From assembly GCA_963796225.1 (NCBI GenBank), contig CAWCLK010000010.1:103074-167073 (forward strand): a stretch of DNA of 64,000 nucleotides, given 5' to 3'. Positions 57,224-64,000 of the stretch are shown one piece after another. Position 1 is the stretch's first letter. Every line of letters starts with the position of its first letter. A program made the translations under genes and the position numbers. Source of the stretch: CAWCLK01 sp963796225 (GTDB lineage: Bacteria > Actinomycetota > Nitriliruptoria > Nitriliruptorales > Nitriliruptoraceae). Under the pieces are notes generated by a model. The model ran no database searches. It had not been told where the DNA came from and saw nothing but the letters and a program-made list of their open reading frames with translations.

Positions 57224-57679
57224 TCAGCCCTCGTAGTCGAACTCGTCGACGCAGATCCAGGTGCCGTCGAACTCGGCGACGAGCTCGCCCTCGACCGTGG
57301 CCTCCACGTGCACCTTGGCCTTGCGGTGGTCGTGCTCGCGGACCTCGGCGTGGAACACGACGCGGTGGCCGACCGGGGTGGGACGCACCAGGCGCACCGA
57401 GTAGCCGGCGGTGACGGCCCCGACGGGTTGGCCGTCGCGGTCCTCGCTGAAGGTGTGCATGGCCGCCCAGGTGGCGTGGCAGTCCATGGGGATGGCCATG
57501 ACGCCGCCGTTGACGACGCCGGGCGGGCCCTGGAAGCGGTCCTCGGGGACCCACTCGGCGGTGTAGGTGCCGTCGCCGACCTCGTAGCTCTTGATGTGCA
57601 GGCCGTCCGGGTTCGCCCCGCCGCAGCCGAAGCAGCGGTTGCCCGGGAGGAACAGGTCCTGCAGTGCGGCGGTGGTCAC
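57224..57679 (-). CDS. PaaI-type hotdog thioesterase
   Basis: 151 residues from GTG 57679. Hotdog motif GPPGVVNGGVMAIPMDCHATW and a following beta sheet (TAGYSVRLVRPTPVGHRVVFHAEV). An N-terminal CFGCG pair near residue 16 is often seen in this subgroup. It would hydrolyse acyl-CoA thioesters; substrate unknown. Ends FDGTWICVDEFDYEG. Confidence 0.82.
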   Translation of the reverse strand: MTTAALQDLFLPGNRCFGCGGANPDGLHIKSYEVGDGTYTAEWVPEDRFQGPPGVVNGGVMAIPMDCHATWAAMHTFSEDRDGQPVGAVTAGYSVRLVRPTPVGHRVVFHAEVREHDHRKAKVHVEATVEGELVAEFDGTWICVDEFDYEG

Positions 57680-57740
57680 GGGAGGCTCCGGTCGGGGGAG
57701 GCATGCGACGGGGCAAGGCTAGCCCGGAGCCCCCGCTCTC

Positions 57741-57775
57741 GTTGCGAATTCGGTTGCGGTTGCGATATGGTTGCG
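57741..57775 (+). promoter_or_regulatory. Promoter of the Xre-RES module with repeated GTTGCG
   Basis: TTGCGA (57742-57747) and TATGGT (57766-57771) with an 18-base spacer, and four GTTGCG copies starting at 57741, 57753, 57759 and 57770. The repeats overlap the promoter and are a likely autoregulatory site. GAAGGAGGG precedes the ATG at 57790. Confidence 0.55.
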
Positions 57776-57789
57776 CGAAGGAGGGGACG

Positions 57790-58224
57790 ATGACGACCAT
57801 CGCCGAGCTCGACCCACGCGACGCGGCGTCACGCCTGCTGGAGGCGCGCGGTGACGCCTGGGTGGCCGAGCTCGCGCAGGAGCTCGACCACCGGCTCAGC
57901 GGACGGCAGCTCGACCGCGTCCTGCGGGTGTGGGGCCTGTCGCGTACGGAGCTCGGCGAGCTGTTCGGGGTCAGCCGGCAGGCGGTCTCCAAGTGGATCC
58001 GCGACGGCGTCCCGAGCGATCGCGCCACGGCCGTGGCGGACATCGAGGCCATCACCGACCTGCTCGATCGCTACCTCAAGCGCGACCGCATCGCCGCGGT
58101 CGTGCGCCGACGGGCGGACGGGCTGGGTGGGCGCAGCCTGCTCGAGCTCGTGGGGGCCGGTCGCACGGCCGAGGCGCTCGAGCTGACGCGGCGGATGTTC
58201 ACCTTCGGCGACCTCCACCGGTGA
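57790..58224 (+). CDS. Xre/MbcA/ParS-family antitoxin
   Basis: 144 residues from ATG 57790. A helix-turn-helix (LSRTELGELFGVSRQAVSKWIRDG) in the middle is followed by a C-terminal toxin-binding domain (KRDRIAAVVRRRADGLGGRSLLELVGAGRTAEALEL), matching the antitoxins of RES toxins. It should bind and block the RES protein and repress the operon. The toxin GTG overlaps its stop, a standard toxin-antitoxin arrangement. Confidence 0.85.
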   Translation: MTTIAELDPRDAASRLLEARGDAWVAELAQELDHRLSGRQLDRVLRVWGLSRTELGELFGVSRQAVSKWIRDGVPSDRATAVADIEAITDLLDRYLKRDRIAAVVRRRADGLGGRSLLELVGAGRTAEALELTRRMFTFGDLHR

Positions 58225-58760
58225 TCACGGAGGACCTCGCCGACGGGCACGGGTGGCTGCGGATCTGCGACGCGTCGTGGGACGACCCCCTCGACGACAC
58301 CTTCGCCCAGGAGCGCGGAGGACGGTGGAACCCGCCGGGGTCGTGGCGGACGCTCTACCTGAACGAGGACCTCGTCACGGCCCGCCTCAACCTCGATCGG
58401 TTCATCGCCGACTGGCCCTACGAGCCCGAGGACCTCGACGTCACGCACCGGACCGCACCTGGTCGAGGCACACCTGCCACGCAGCGCAGACGGTCGCGGA
58501 CGTCCACACGCCGGCCGGCGTCGAGGCGACCGGCCTGCCCGCCGAGCTACCCGCTGGACGGCGGGGGAGCGGTGGTCGAGCACGAGCCCTGCCAGCAGGT
58601 CGGCCAGGAGGTCCACGACGCCGGGCTGCGGGGCGTGCGCTGCCGGTCGGCCCAGGCGCCCCACGGGGCGGGGCGCGAGCTCGCCTGGTTCCCGGCGACG
58701 GGGCGCAGCCGGGCGCGTCTGGTCGCGCGGCTCACGTTCGACGAGTGGTTCTGGGGATGA
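58221..58760 (+). CDS. RES-domain toxin (three compensating frameshifts)
   Basis: About 178 residues. RES signatures in order: ERGGRWNPPGSWRTLYLNEDLVTARLNLDRF, PHLVEAHLP, VADVHTPAGVEATGLPAE, YPLDGGGAVVEHEPCQQVGQEVHDAGLRGVRCRSAQAPHG, ELAWFP. RES toxins degrade NAD+ or ADP-ribosylate targets. Between 58450 and 58550 the frame advances three times by one base (after CACCGG, near 58481, and GAGCTAC), restoring the original frame. Either the toxin is dead or the bases are sequencing errors; the latter fits the rest of the window. Confidence 0.78.
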   Translation: MITEDLADGHGWLRICDASWDDPLDDTFAQERGGRWNPPGSWRTLYLNEDLVTARLNLDRFIADWPYEPEDLDVTHRTAPGRGTPATQRRRSRTSTRRPASRRPACPPSYPLDGGGAVVEHEPCQQVGQEVHDAGLRGVRCRSAQAPHGAGRELAWFPATGRSRARLVARLTFDEWFWG

Positions 58761-58785
58761 GATGGCCCGAGGGCCCCGAGACCGG

Positions 58786-58828
58786 GGAGGCATCACAGCA
58801 TCAACCATCGTGATGCTATGATGCCTCC
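58786..58828 (+). promoter_or_regulatory. Palindromic operator abutting the vapB start codon
   Basis: Two 18-bp arms (58786-58803 and 58811-58828) with one mismatch and a 7-base centre; the right arm contains TATGAT at 58817-58822 and ends immediately before the ATG at 58829. The -10 position implies a leaderless mRNA. Likely autorepression site of the antitoxin. Confidence 0.65.
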
Positions 58829-59077
58829 ATGCGTACGACCGTCACCCTGGATCCCGACACCGAGCAGCTCGTTCGACGTCGGATGCGCGAGCGCGGGCAG
58901 TCCTTCAAGGACGCCCTGAACGACGCCATTCGTGAGGGCGCAACGGCTGGTGCCACGCCGTTCCGCACGCCGACGGCGTCCTTGGGACGGTCGGCCGTGC
59001 CGTTGGACCGTGCCCTGCAGATCGCCGGTCAGCTCGAGGACGACGAGCTCGTCCGTCGCATGCGCGAGGGCTCGTGA
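58829..59077 (+). CDS. vapB: VapB-type ribbon-helix-helix antitoxin
   Basis: 82 residues. RHH motif RTTVTLDPDTEQLVRRRMRERGQSFKDALNDAI at the N-terminus, and a C-terminal tail for toxin binding (PLDRALQIAGQLEDDELVRRMREGS). ATG follows the operator without any leader. Overlaps the PIN toxin ATG by 4 bases. Confidence 0.85.
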   Translation: MRTTVTLDPDTEQLVRRRMRERGQSFKDALNDAIREGATAGATPFRTPTASLGRSAVPLDRALQIAGQLEDDELVRRMREGS

Positions 59078-59403
59078 AGCTCGTCGACGCGAACGTGCTG
59101 CTCTACGCCGTCAACGAGGACGCCGACCACCATGGTCCCGCCCGACGCTGGCTCGACGGGGCGCTGTCGGGCCAGGACACCGTCGCGTTCGCTTGGGTGG
59201 CCCTGCTGGCGTTCATCCGGCTCGCGACCCGCGAGGGGCTGTTTCCTCGGCCACTCGCACTGGACGAGGCGATGGACATCGTCGACATGTGGGTGGCCGC
59301 GGCGCCGGCCGTCGTCGTCGAACCGACGGTGGACCACCCGCGCGTCCTGCGGCGCCTGCTCGAAGGGATCGGTGTGGGCGGGAACCTGTCAACGAACACC
59401 TGC
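59074..59403 (+). CDS. vapC: VapC-type PIN-domain toxin, C-terminally damaged
   Basis: PIN domain start MKLVDANVLLYAVNEDADHH (first catalytic Asp), AFAWVALLAFIRLATREG (Glu region), and LLEGIGVGGNL. After GNL the expected VNDAHLAALA continuation (second acidic patch) is disturbed: the next bases read STNTCGTRRQ in frame, or VNEHLRHS after one inserted base, and then pass straight into a second PIN copy. So the last 25-30 residues are missing or fused. VapC toxins are Mg-dependent RNases; activity here is doubtful. Confidence 0.7.
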
Positions 59404-59740
59404 GGCACTCGCCGTCAACGAGGACGCCGACCACCACCGTGCCGCCCGGCGCTGGCTCGACGACGCGATGCCGGGCCAGGACACCGTCGCGTTCGCCTGG
59501 GTGGCCCTGCTGGCGTTCGTCCGGCTCGTCACCCGGAGGGGCTCTTCCCGCGACCACTCGGACTAGGCGAGGCCGATGGGCCTCGTCGAGCTTGCCGGTT
59601 GCCAGCGCCGCCGGCGGTCGTCGTCGAGCAGCACGCCGTGGACCACGCGCGTGAGCCCCGGCGCCAGCACGAGCAGGTCCGTGGGGCGGCAACTCCCTCG
59701 CCACGTCGCCCGACCAGGCGGCACATCGAGGTCGGAGCGC
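59404..59740 (+). pseudogene. Second, broken copy of the PIN toxin
   Basis: From 59404 the sequence reads AALAVNEDADHHRAARRWLDDAM, then GQDTVAFAWVALLAFVRLVTR, closely matching the first PIN from its residue 13 on but without its start. Later pieces (GLFPRPLGL, PAVVVEQHAVDHA) are in another frame. It has no start and no intact C-terminus. It arose by tandem duplication with loss at the junction. Confidence 0.65.
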
Positions 59741-59852
59741 CGGTGCCCACCCTCGTGCCGTCGATCACGCCTTCCGGATCGACGGTCAGGGACGTGGGAG
59801 CCGACCGGGCGCTCCTGACCCCGAGGAGGCCACTCCTTCCCTGCCCGCCTGT

Positions 59853-59870
59853 GCTCGTTATATTACGAGC
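59853..59870 (+). promoter_or_regulatory. Palindrome around a perfect -10 box
   Basis: GCTCGT at 59853-59858 and ACGAGC at 59865-59870 flank TATATT (59859-59864). The inverted repeat encloses the -10 of the RHH gene, as expected for an autorepressor site. It is the most AT-rich point in the area. Confidence 0.5.
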
Positions 59871-59896
59871 ATGCGGTCGACCAGGGAAGGGGAGTG

Positions 59897-60251
59897 ATGG
59901 CGACGAGACGGTCCCGTGCCGGCGACCGCACGCCCAGCGATCGTCGGCAGGTCGGCCTGACGGTGCCACGACGCGTCAAGGACCGCATGGCGGCCGCGGC
60001 CCGGGTGCTGGACTGGTCGGTCGGCGACTGGGTGCTGGCCGCAGCCGCGGAGTTCGGCGACCAGGTGCCGGACATGTCGAGCGAGCTGCGCAAGCGGCCG
60101 GCGGTCGCGGACGCGACGTTCTGTGCGCTGTACCTGACCGCCGAGGAACGCCAGGAGCTCGACGACCAGGCCACGGCCCGGGGTCTGAACCGGTCGGCGT
60201 TCGTGACGGTGCGGCACTGCGCTCGCGGCAGAGGACGTCCTGCGGCGCTGA
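59897..60251 (+). CDS. Ribbon-helix-helix-like protein (frameshifted)
   Basis: About 117 residues from ATG 59897 with GGGGAG upstream. Basic N-terminus, then RQVGLTVPRRVKDRMAAAARVLDWSVGDWVLAAAAEF and a second similar region (FCALYLTAEERQELDDQATARGLNRSAFV). A frame change near 60215 restores an ordinary ending (ALAAEDVLRR) with stop at 60249-60251; without it the frame runs to 60337. RHH proteins are antitoxins or repressors; no toxin partner is recognisable. The remaining gap to 60535 has no supported gene. Confidence 0.55.
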
Positions 60252-60534
60252 CGACAGGCGAGGAGGTCGCACTCGGCGTCCACCCTCAGGACGTGGACCC
60301 CGTGGAGGTCAACGGAATGCTGACGGCCTTCTGGTGATCGACGTCGGTCGCGAGGTCACGAATCGGGAAGTCCTCGATGCCATCGACGAGCGCCGCCAAC
60401 GTGGCTGACGCGGCCGCGGACACCGCGTCGAGCGGTTCGCGGTCGGAGACGTACGACGTCTGCGTAGTCGCCCTGCCGCATGCTCAATTCCAGATAACAC
60501 TGATTATGCTGAAAACAGGGTGAGGGGCAGGGGC

Positions 60535-60960
60535 TCACAGGTCGCCGGGGACGACGGCGACACCGCCCTCGCGTGCCGCTCCCCTCTGTCGCTCGTCGAA
60601 CGAGGCCAGGACCACGTCCTTGTCCAGACCAAGCGCGTGTGCCAACGCGATGTACACCGCATCGGCGCCCCGCACGGCGTGTGACGCTGCGACCTCACGT
60701 GCGGCGGCAGCCAACTCCGCGTCGAGCATGCGCAGCTCGATGTCGTCGGCGACCGTTCGCCACTCGCCGTGGACGTCGTCGACGGAGCCCTGAAGCCGTC
60801 CCGCGCGCCCCGCTGCGGAGATCGCCGACGCGACCTCGGGCACGATGAGTGTCGGAGCCAGCCACGTCACCGGGTCGTCCCACAGCTGCTGCACGAGATC
60901 CGTGCCCGCCTCGAGGATGACGAGCTTGGCAGCGGCGCTGGCGTCGGCGACGAGGATCAC
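60535..60960 (-). CDS. VapC-type PIN-domain toxin
   Basis: 141 residues from GTG 60960. PIN core: LVADASAAAKLVI (Asp), PTLIVPEVASAI (Glu), HAVRGADAVYIALAHAL (Asp) and VVLASFDERQRGAA (Asp), so all acidic residues of the RNase site are present. Different subfamily from the PIN gene at 59074. It overlaps the Phd-like antitoxin by 4 bases. Confidence 0.85.
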   Translation of the reverse strand: MILVADASAAAKLVILEAGTDLVQQLWDDPVTWLAPTLIVPEVASAISAAGRAGRLQGSVDDVHGEWRTVADDIELRMLDAELAAAAREVAASHAVRGADAVYIALAHALGLDKDVVLASFDERQRGAAREGGVAVVPGDL

Positions 60961-61229
60961 CGGTCGCGGTCCCTGGAGATCTGCTCGGCCGTGTCCCCCG
61001 GCCCGGCCTCGACGACGCGGATCTCGGATGCCGGACGTCGCGGTCGGCGGGCCGGCCGGACCAGTCCTTCTGCCACCCAGCGGTCCAGCACCGACTCGGC
61101 CGTGGCCGCCACCACGCGGACGCTCGGCTCCCCGTGGTCGGTCACGACGATCTCCTCTCCGGCCTGCACGCGGTCGTGCCACGCCCGCATGTGGGCGCGG
61201 TACTCGCTGGTGGACACCTCGGTCGCCAC
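60957..61229 (-). CDS. Phd/YefM-type antitoxin
   Basis: 90 residues from GTG 61229. Phd fold N-terminus: STSEYRAHMRAWHDRVQAGEEIVVTDHGEPSVRVV. The C-terminal half is Arg/Pro rich and then acidic (AGPGDTAEQISRD), the toxin-binding part. A palindrome CGTAC ATC GTACG (61263-61275) with a weak promoter on the minus strand (TGTACG, 17 bases, TACATA) lies upstream, so the mRNA is nearly leaderless. Confidence 0.82.
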   Translation of the reverse strand: MATEVSTSEYRAHMRAWHDRVQAGEEIVVTDHGEPSVRVVAATAESVLDRWVAEGLVRPARRPRRPASEIRVVEAGPGDTAEQISRDRDR

Positions 61230-61400
61230 GGCGGAACCTATGTACAGATCGGGAGGCCGTTCCGTACATCGTACGTCCCTTCGCGTCCAGTATCACCGTT
61301 CCGGCGCCACCGGGATCGCGCGATCCACAGCCCTGACGGGTCAGCGCTCGCCACACGGCAGCCGATAGCGTCCGCGCCCCGATCGTCGGAGGGCACCCGC

Positions 61401-64000
61401 ATGGATCCGATCCGCGCCGCGACCCGGGAGCTGCTGCGCACCCGTGGTCCCCTGCCGCTCGAGGAGCTGGTCGGGCTGCTGGTCGCTGACGGCCACACGC
61501 TGGCCGAGGACCCGGATGCGCTCGACGAGCACCTGTTCCCCTTTCACGAGCCCGACTGGTCCCCGGTCGAGCTCGCCGACGGTCGCCTGGCCGACCGGCA
61601 CGCCCTGCTCGACGGGCTGGTGCTGACGACCGAGCTGAGCAAGCAGGACGTCGAGGACGGCCGACCCACCTTCTCGCCCGACCTCGATCCGCTCCTGTAC
61701 CTCATCCACCCCACCGGCATGCTCCTGGCCGACGGTGGCCAGCTGCGCGTCGAGCTCGTCGAGGGCGACTGGCACGTGGCCGGACCCACCGGATGGATGC
61801 CCGGGGCGGCCGGCGAGCTGCTGGTCGTCCGGGTCTCCGGCGAGCGCCTGGATGTCGAGGCCATCGACCCCGCAACGGTCGAGGAACGCCCCGAGCTCGT
61901 GGCCGGGTTGGCATCCACGTTCGACGAGGTCCGTGAGCAGCTCGCGGGAATCGAGGTCGTGGACCTCGTCGCCGAGCTGCGGGCCCGCCACCCCGACACG
62001 CTGCGGCGCCCCTCCCCACCCGTCGGCGAGCTGCTGGCCGACGCCGGCCTGCTCGCGTACGGCGACTGGGTGGTGACGCGGGAGGAGTTCGAGGACATGC
62101 AGGAGAGCGCCGACGACCCGCTGTACGGCGACGCGTCCGGTTTCGCGAGCCCGATGGAGGCGCTGGCGTCGCACCTGATCGTCGACCACGACCTCACGCC
62201 TGACCAGGCCGACGAGTTCGTCCTCCTCACGATCGTGACGACCGGGATGCGGCTGTCGCCGCCCGCCGACCTCGACGACGAGGAACGGCAGCGGATCCTC
62301 CTGGCCCGGGCCCTGGCCGGGGACGATCCCGACGATCCGTCGCTGGACGAGGAGGCGATCGACATCGGGGCGGCACTCCCCCGGCTCGAGCGGCTGTTCG
62401 GCGACGACCAGCTCGCCGCGCTGGTCCCCGACGACCTGCTCGCGTCCGACGTGGCCGCCGTCGGGCCGTTCGCGGTCCTGGCCCGTCGGGTGGCGCTGGC
62501 GTCCCGCGACCGTGTGGTGCGGTCGAACGCCTGGTGGCTGTACGCGCAGGCGTTGGAGTTCCTCGACGCGGACGGGGTGGAGACCGAACGGGCGCTCCGA
62601 CGTGCCCTCGAGGCTGCGGGAGACCACGTCTCGGCGGCCTCGGACCTGGCCTGGCACCTCGACGACCGCGGCCGGGCCGGCGCCGCCCTCGGGCTGCTGG
62701 TCGAGCACGGCCTGGACGACTCGGGCTGGGCCGAGGCGCTGCGTGGCTGGGCGGCCCCCGGGCCCATGTCGGCCGGACGCAACGACCCGTGCCCGTGCGG
62801 TTCGGGGCGCAAGCACAAGGTCTGCTGCGCCACCACCAACGGCTGGCACCTCGAGGCACGCATGGACTGGGTGCTACAGAAGCTGCTGCGGTTCGCCTCG
62901 CGGCCGGTGCGAGCCTGGGAGGTCGACGAGATCGCCGCACGCGCGGGGATGGCGTCCCGCGACGCGCTGCCGGAGGACCTGGCCGTGGCGAGCATGTGCC
63001 TGTTCGACGGCGGGCTGGTCGCCGAGTACTGCGACCGTCGCGGACCGTTGCTGCCCGCGGACGAGCTCGACCTGCTGCGTCGGTGGGAGGAGACCGGGGC
63101 CGCCGCCTACGAGGTGGTCGAGGTCGAACGGGGCCGGAGCATGGTGCTGCTGGACCTGACCACCGGCGAGCGCCACGAGGTGCTCGAACGGACCGCCAGC
63201 CGTGACGCCCGGCTCGGCGACGTGGTGCTGACCTGGCTGGTCCCCTACCCCGACGGGTCCACGCGGATCGCCCTTGGCGGGGTCCAGGTGCCCCTGCACA
63301 AGCGCTCGTCGTTGCTGGTACTGCTCGACCGTGCCCCGTCCGCCGAGGACCTGGCTGCGTGGTACGCCAGCCTGTTCGCCCCGCCCCGGCTGCACAACAC
63401 CGACGGGGACCCGTTCCTGGCCTGCCGGACGCTCGTCGACGTGCACGACCCCGAGGCCGCTCTCGACACGCTGGCCGCCGTCGGCGACGACGCGTCTGAC
63501 CTCGTGGACCGGCCATGCGCGACCCTCGAACGCGAGGACCGGGCCGTCCACCTGCTGGCCGACACCGACTCCGGCCGGACGTTGATCGGAGCGATCCGGA
63601 TCGACGCCGACAACCTCGTGCTCGAGGCCAACTCCGACGTCCGCATGGACGCGCTCCAGCAGCTGGTCCTGGATCGGGTCGAGGGGGCGACCGTCCTCGA
63701 GGACGACCGCACGCCCATCGGCGACCTCCTGGGCCACAGAGACCGCGACGACAACGGGATGGACGGCGTCGGCCCGACCGACGACCTGAACGCGGGCCGG
63801 CGGGCCGAGATGGTGGAGGCCCTGAACGGGTACATGGCGCAGATGGAGGAGCGGTGGCTCGACGAGTCGATCCCGGCGCTCGGCGGGGTCACACCGCGAC
63901 AGGCCGCCGCCGACCCCACGCGGCGCGGGGACCTGATCGCACTGCTCGACGAGCTCCCGCCGGTCGACACGACGCTGGGGCAAGGCCGCGGCATGGATCC
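61401..64000 (+). CDS. Large SEC-C motif protein, runs off the window
   Basis: At least 866 residues, uninterrupted and open to the end. ATG 61401 has GGAGGG 8 bases upstream. The N-terminus (MDPIRAATRELLRTRGPLP) is winged-helix-like. A SEC-C zinc motif, NDPCPCGSGRKHKVCC, stands near residue 461. After it come further domains with no clear match, and near the edge a segment WLDESIPALGGVTPRQAAADP often found in such proteins. SEC-C binds zinc and sometimes ribosomes, as in SecA; the role of this long form is unknown. Confidence 0.75.
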   Translation, partial: MDPIRAATRELLRTRGPLPLEELVGLLVADGHTLAEDPDALDEHLFPFHEPDWSPVELADGRLADRHALLDGLVLTTELSKQDVEDGRPTFSPDLDPLLYLIHPTGMLLADGGQLRVELVEGDWHVAGPTGWMPGAAGELLVVRVSGERLDVEAIDPATVEERPELVAGLASTFDEVREQLAGIEVVDLVAELRARHPDTLRRPSPPVGELLADAGLLAYGDWVVTREEFEDMQESADDPLYGDASGFASPMEALASHLIVDHDLTPDQADEFVLLTIVTTGMRLSPPADLDDEERQRILLARALAGDDPDDPSLDEEAIDIGAALPRLERLFGDDQLAALVPDDLLASDVAAVGPFAVLARRVALASRDRVVRSNAWWLYAQALEFLDADGVETERALRRALEAAGDHVSAASDLAWHLDDRGRAGAALGLLVEHGLDDSGWAEALRGWAAPGPMSAGRNDPCPCGSGRKHKVCCATTNGWHLEARMDWVLQKLLRFASRPVRAWEVDEIAARAGMASRDALPEDLAVASMCLFDGGLVAEYCDRRGPLLPADELDLLRRWEETGAAAYEVVEVERGRSMVLLDLTTGERHEVLERTASRDARLGDVVLTWLVPYPDGSTRIALGGVQVPLHKRSSLLVLLDRAPSAEDLAAWYASLFAPPRLHNTDGDPFLACRTLVDVHDPEAALDTLAAVGDDASDLVDRPCATLEREDRAVHLLADTDSGRTLIGAIRIDADNLVLEANSDVRMDALQQLVLDRVEGATVLEDDRTPIGDLLGHRDRDDNGMDGVGPTDDLNAGRRAEMVEALNGYMAQMEERWLDESIPALGGVTPRQAAADPTRRGDLIALLDELPPVDTTLGQGRGMD

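Noticed and set aside
60338..60534. A further small gene in the AT-richer gap
   Set aside because: Only short frames without a start signal or family likeness are present.

Overview
The window comes from a very GC-rich actinobacterium. The signs are the pafBC-tatA-tatC-helY order, a DUF4193 protein, a ClpS-DUF2017 pair, a Ppm1-type glycosyltransferase beside lnt, a mycobacterial-type adenosine kinase, lysine 6-aminotransferase, a PAC2 protein and DUF222/HNH and DUF6458 proteins. Genes are tightly packed, often with 4-base ATGA/GTGA overlaps, and GTG starts are common. A deep actinobacterial lineage such as Nitriliruptoria is possible, but the sequence alone does not settle it.

Positions 1-7154: a cut-off response regulator, then pafB-pafC (DNA-damage regulators), two small genes, tatA-tatC (twin-arginine export) and a HelY-type helicase. 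Positions 7168-15942: an AGPS-like flavoprotein, an Fe-S protein and a diacylglycerol kinase-type lipid kinase facing glpD, then an M24 peptidase, an acetyltransferase, a membrane protein and an amidohydrolase. Positions 16009-19394: a possible small RNA, DUF4193, lnt, ppm1 and tRNA-Glu. Positions 19561-25417: an inositol-monophosphatase-like enzyme, a Cas4/RecB-like nuclease, small unknowns, a cold-shock protein, clpS-DUF2017 and a quinone oxidoreductase. Positions 25428-30456: murJ and a 5'-3' exonuclease on the minus strand, then aat and sahH. A nested palindrome lies at 30512-30801. Positions 30982-41581: a secreted unknown, nhaA, a BMP-type nucleoside ABC transporter and an FtsH-like protease. 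Positions 41600-49020: aspC, serC, nudC, adoK, lat and an aldehyde dehydrogenase. Positions 49045-52755: PAC2, a histone-fold protein with a lysine-rich tail, a methyltransferase, a zinc ribbon and RNase HI.

Positions 52883-55390 form a compact stress-type island: csbD, a SARP regulator and several tiny membrane proteins. Two copies of the same three-heptamer, 11-bp-period direct repeat stand at SARP-like distance from possible -10 boxes. Positions 55445-64000 are accessory: a DUF222/HNH protein, repeated ATCCACAG motifs, a thioesterase, several toxin-antitoxin loci (Xre-RES, VapBC with a broken second VapC, an RHH protein, Phd-VapC) and the start of a large SEC-C protein.

About twenty otherwise conserved genes, including helY, lnt, murJ, serC and nhaA, carry single-base frameshifts, mostly +1. 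This looks like uncorrected sequencing error rather than gene decay. Such genes are given as one feature with the shift noted. Functional links visible in the window: SahH and AdoK (adenosine from the methyl cycle), ClpS and Aat (N-degron degradation), PafBC and PAC2 (proteasome-era biology), Lat and the semialdehyde dehydrogenase (lysine to 2-aminoadipate), and the AGPS-like/lipid kinase/GlpD group (glycerolipid metabolism).
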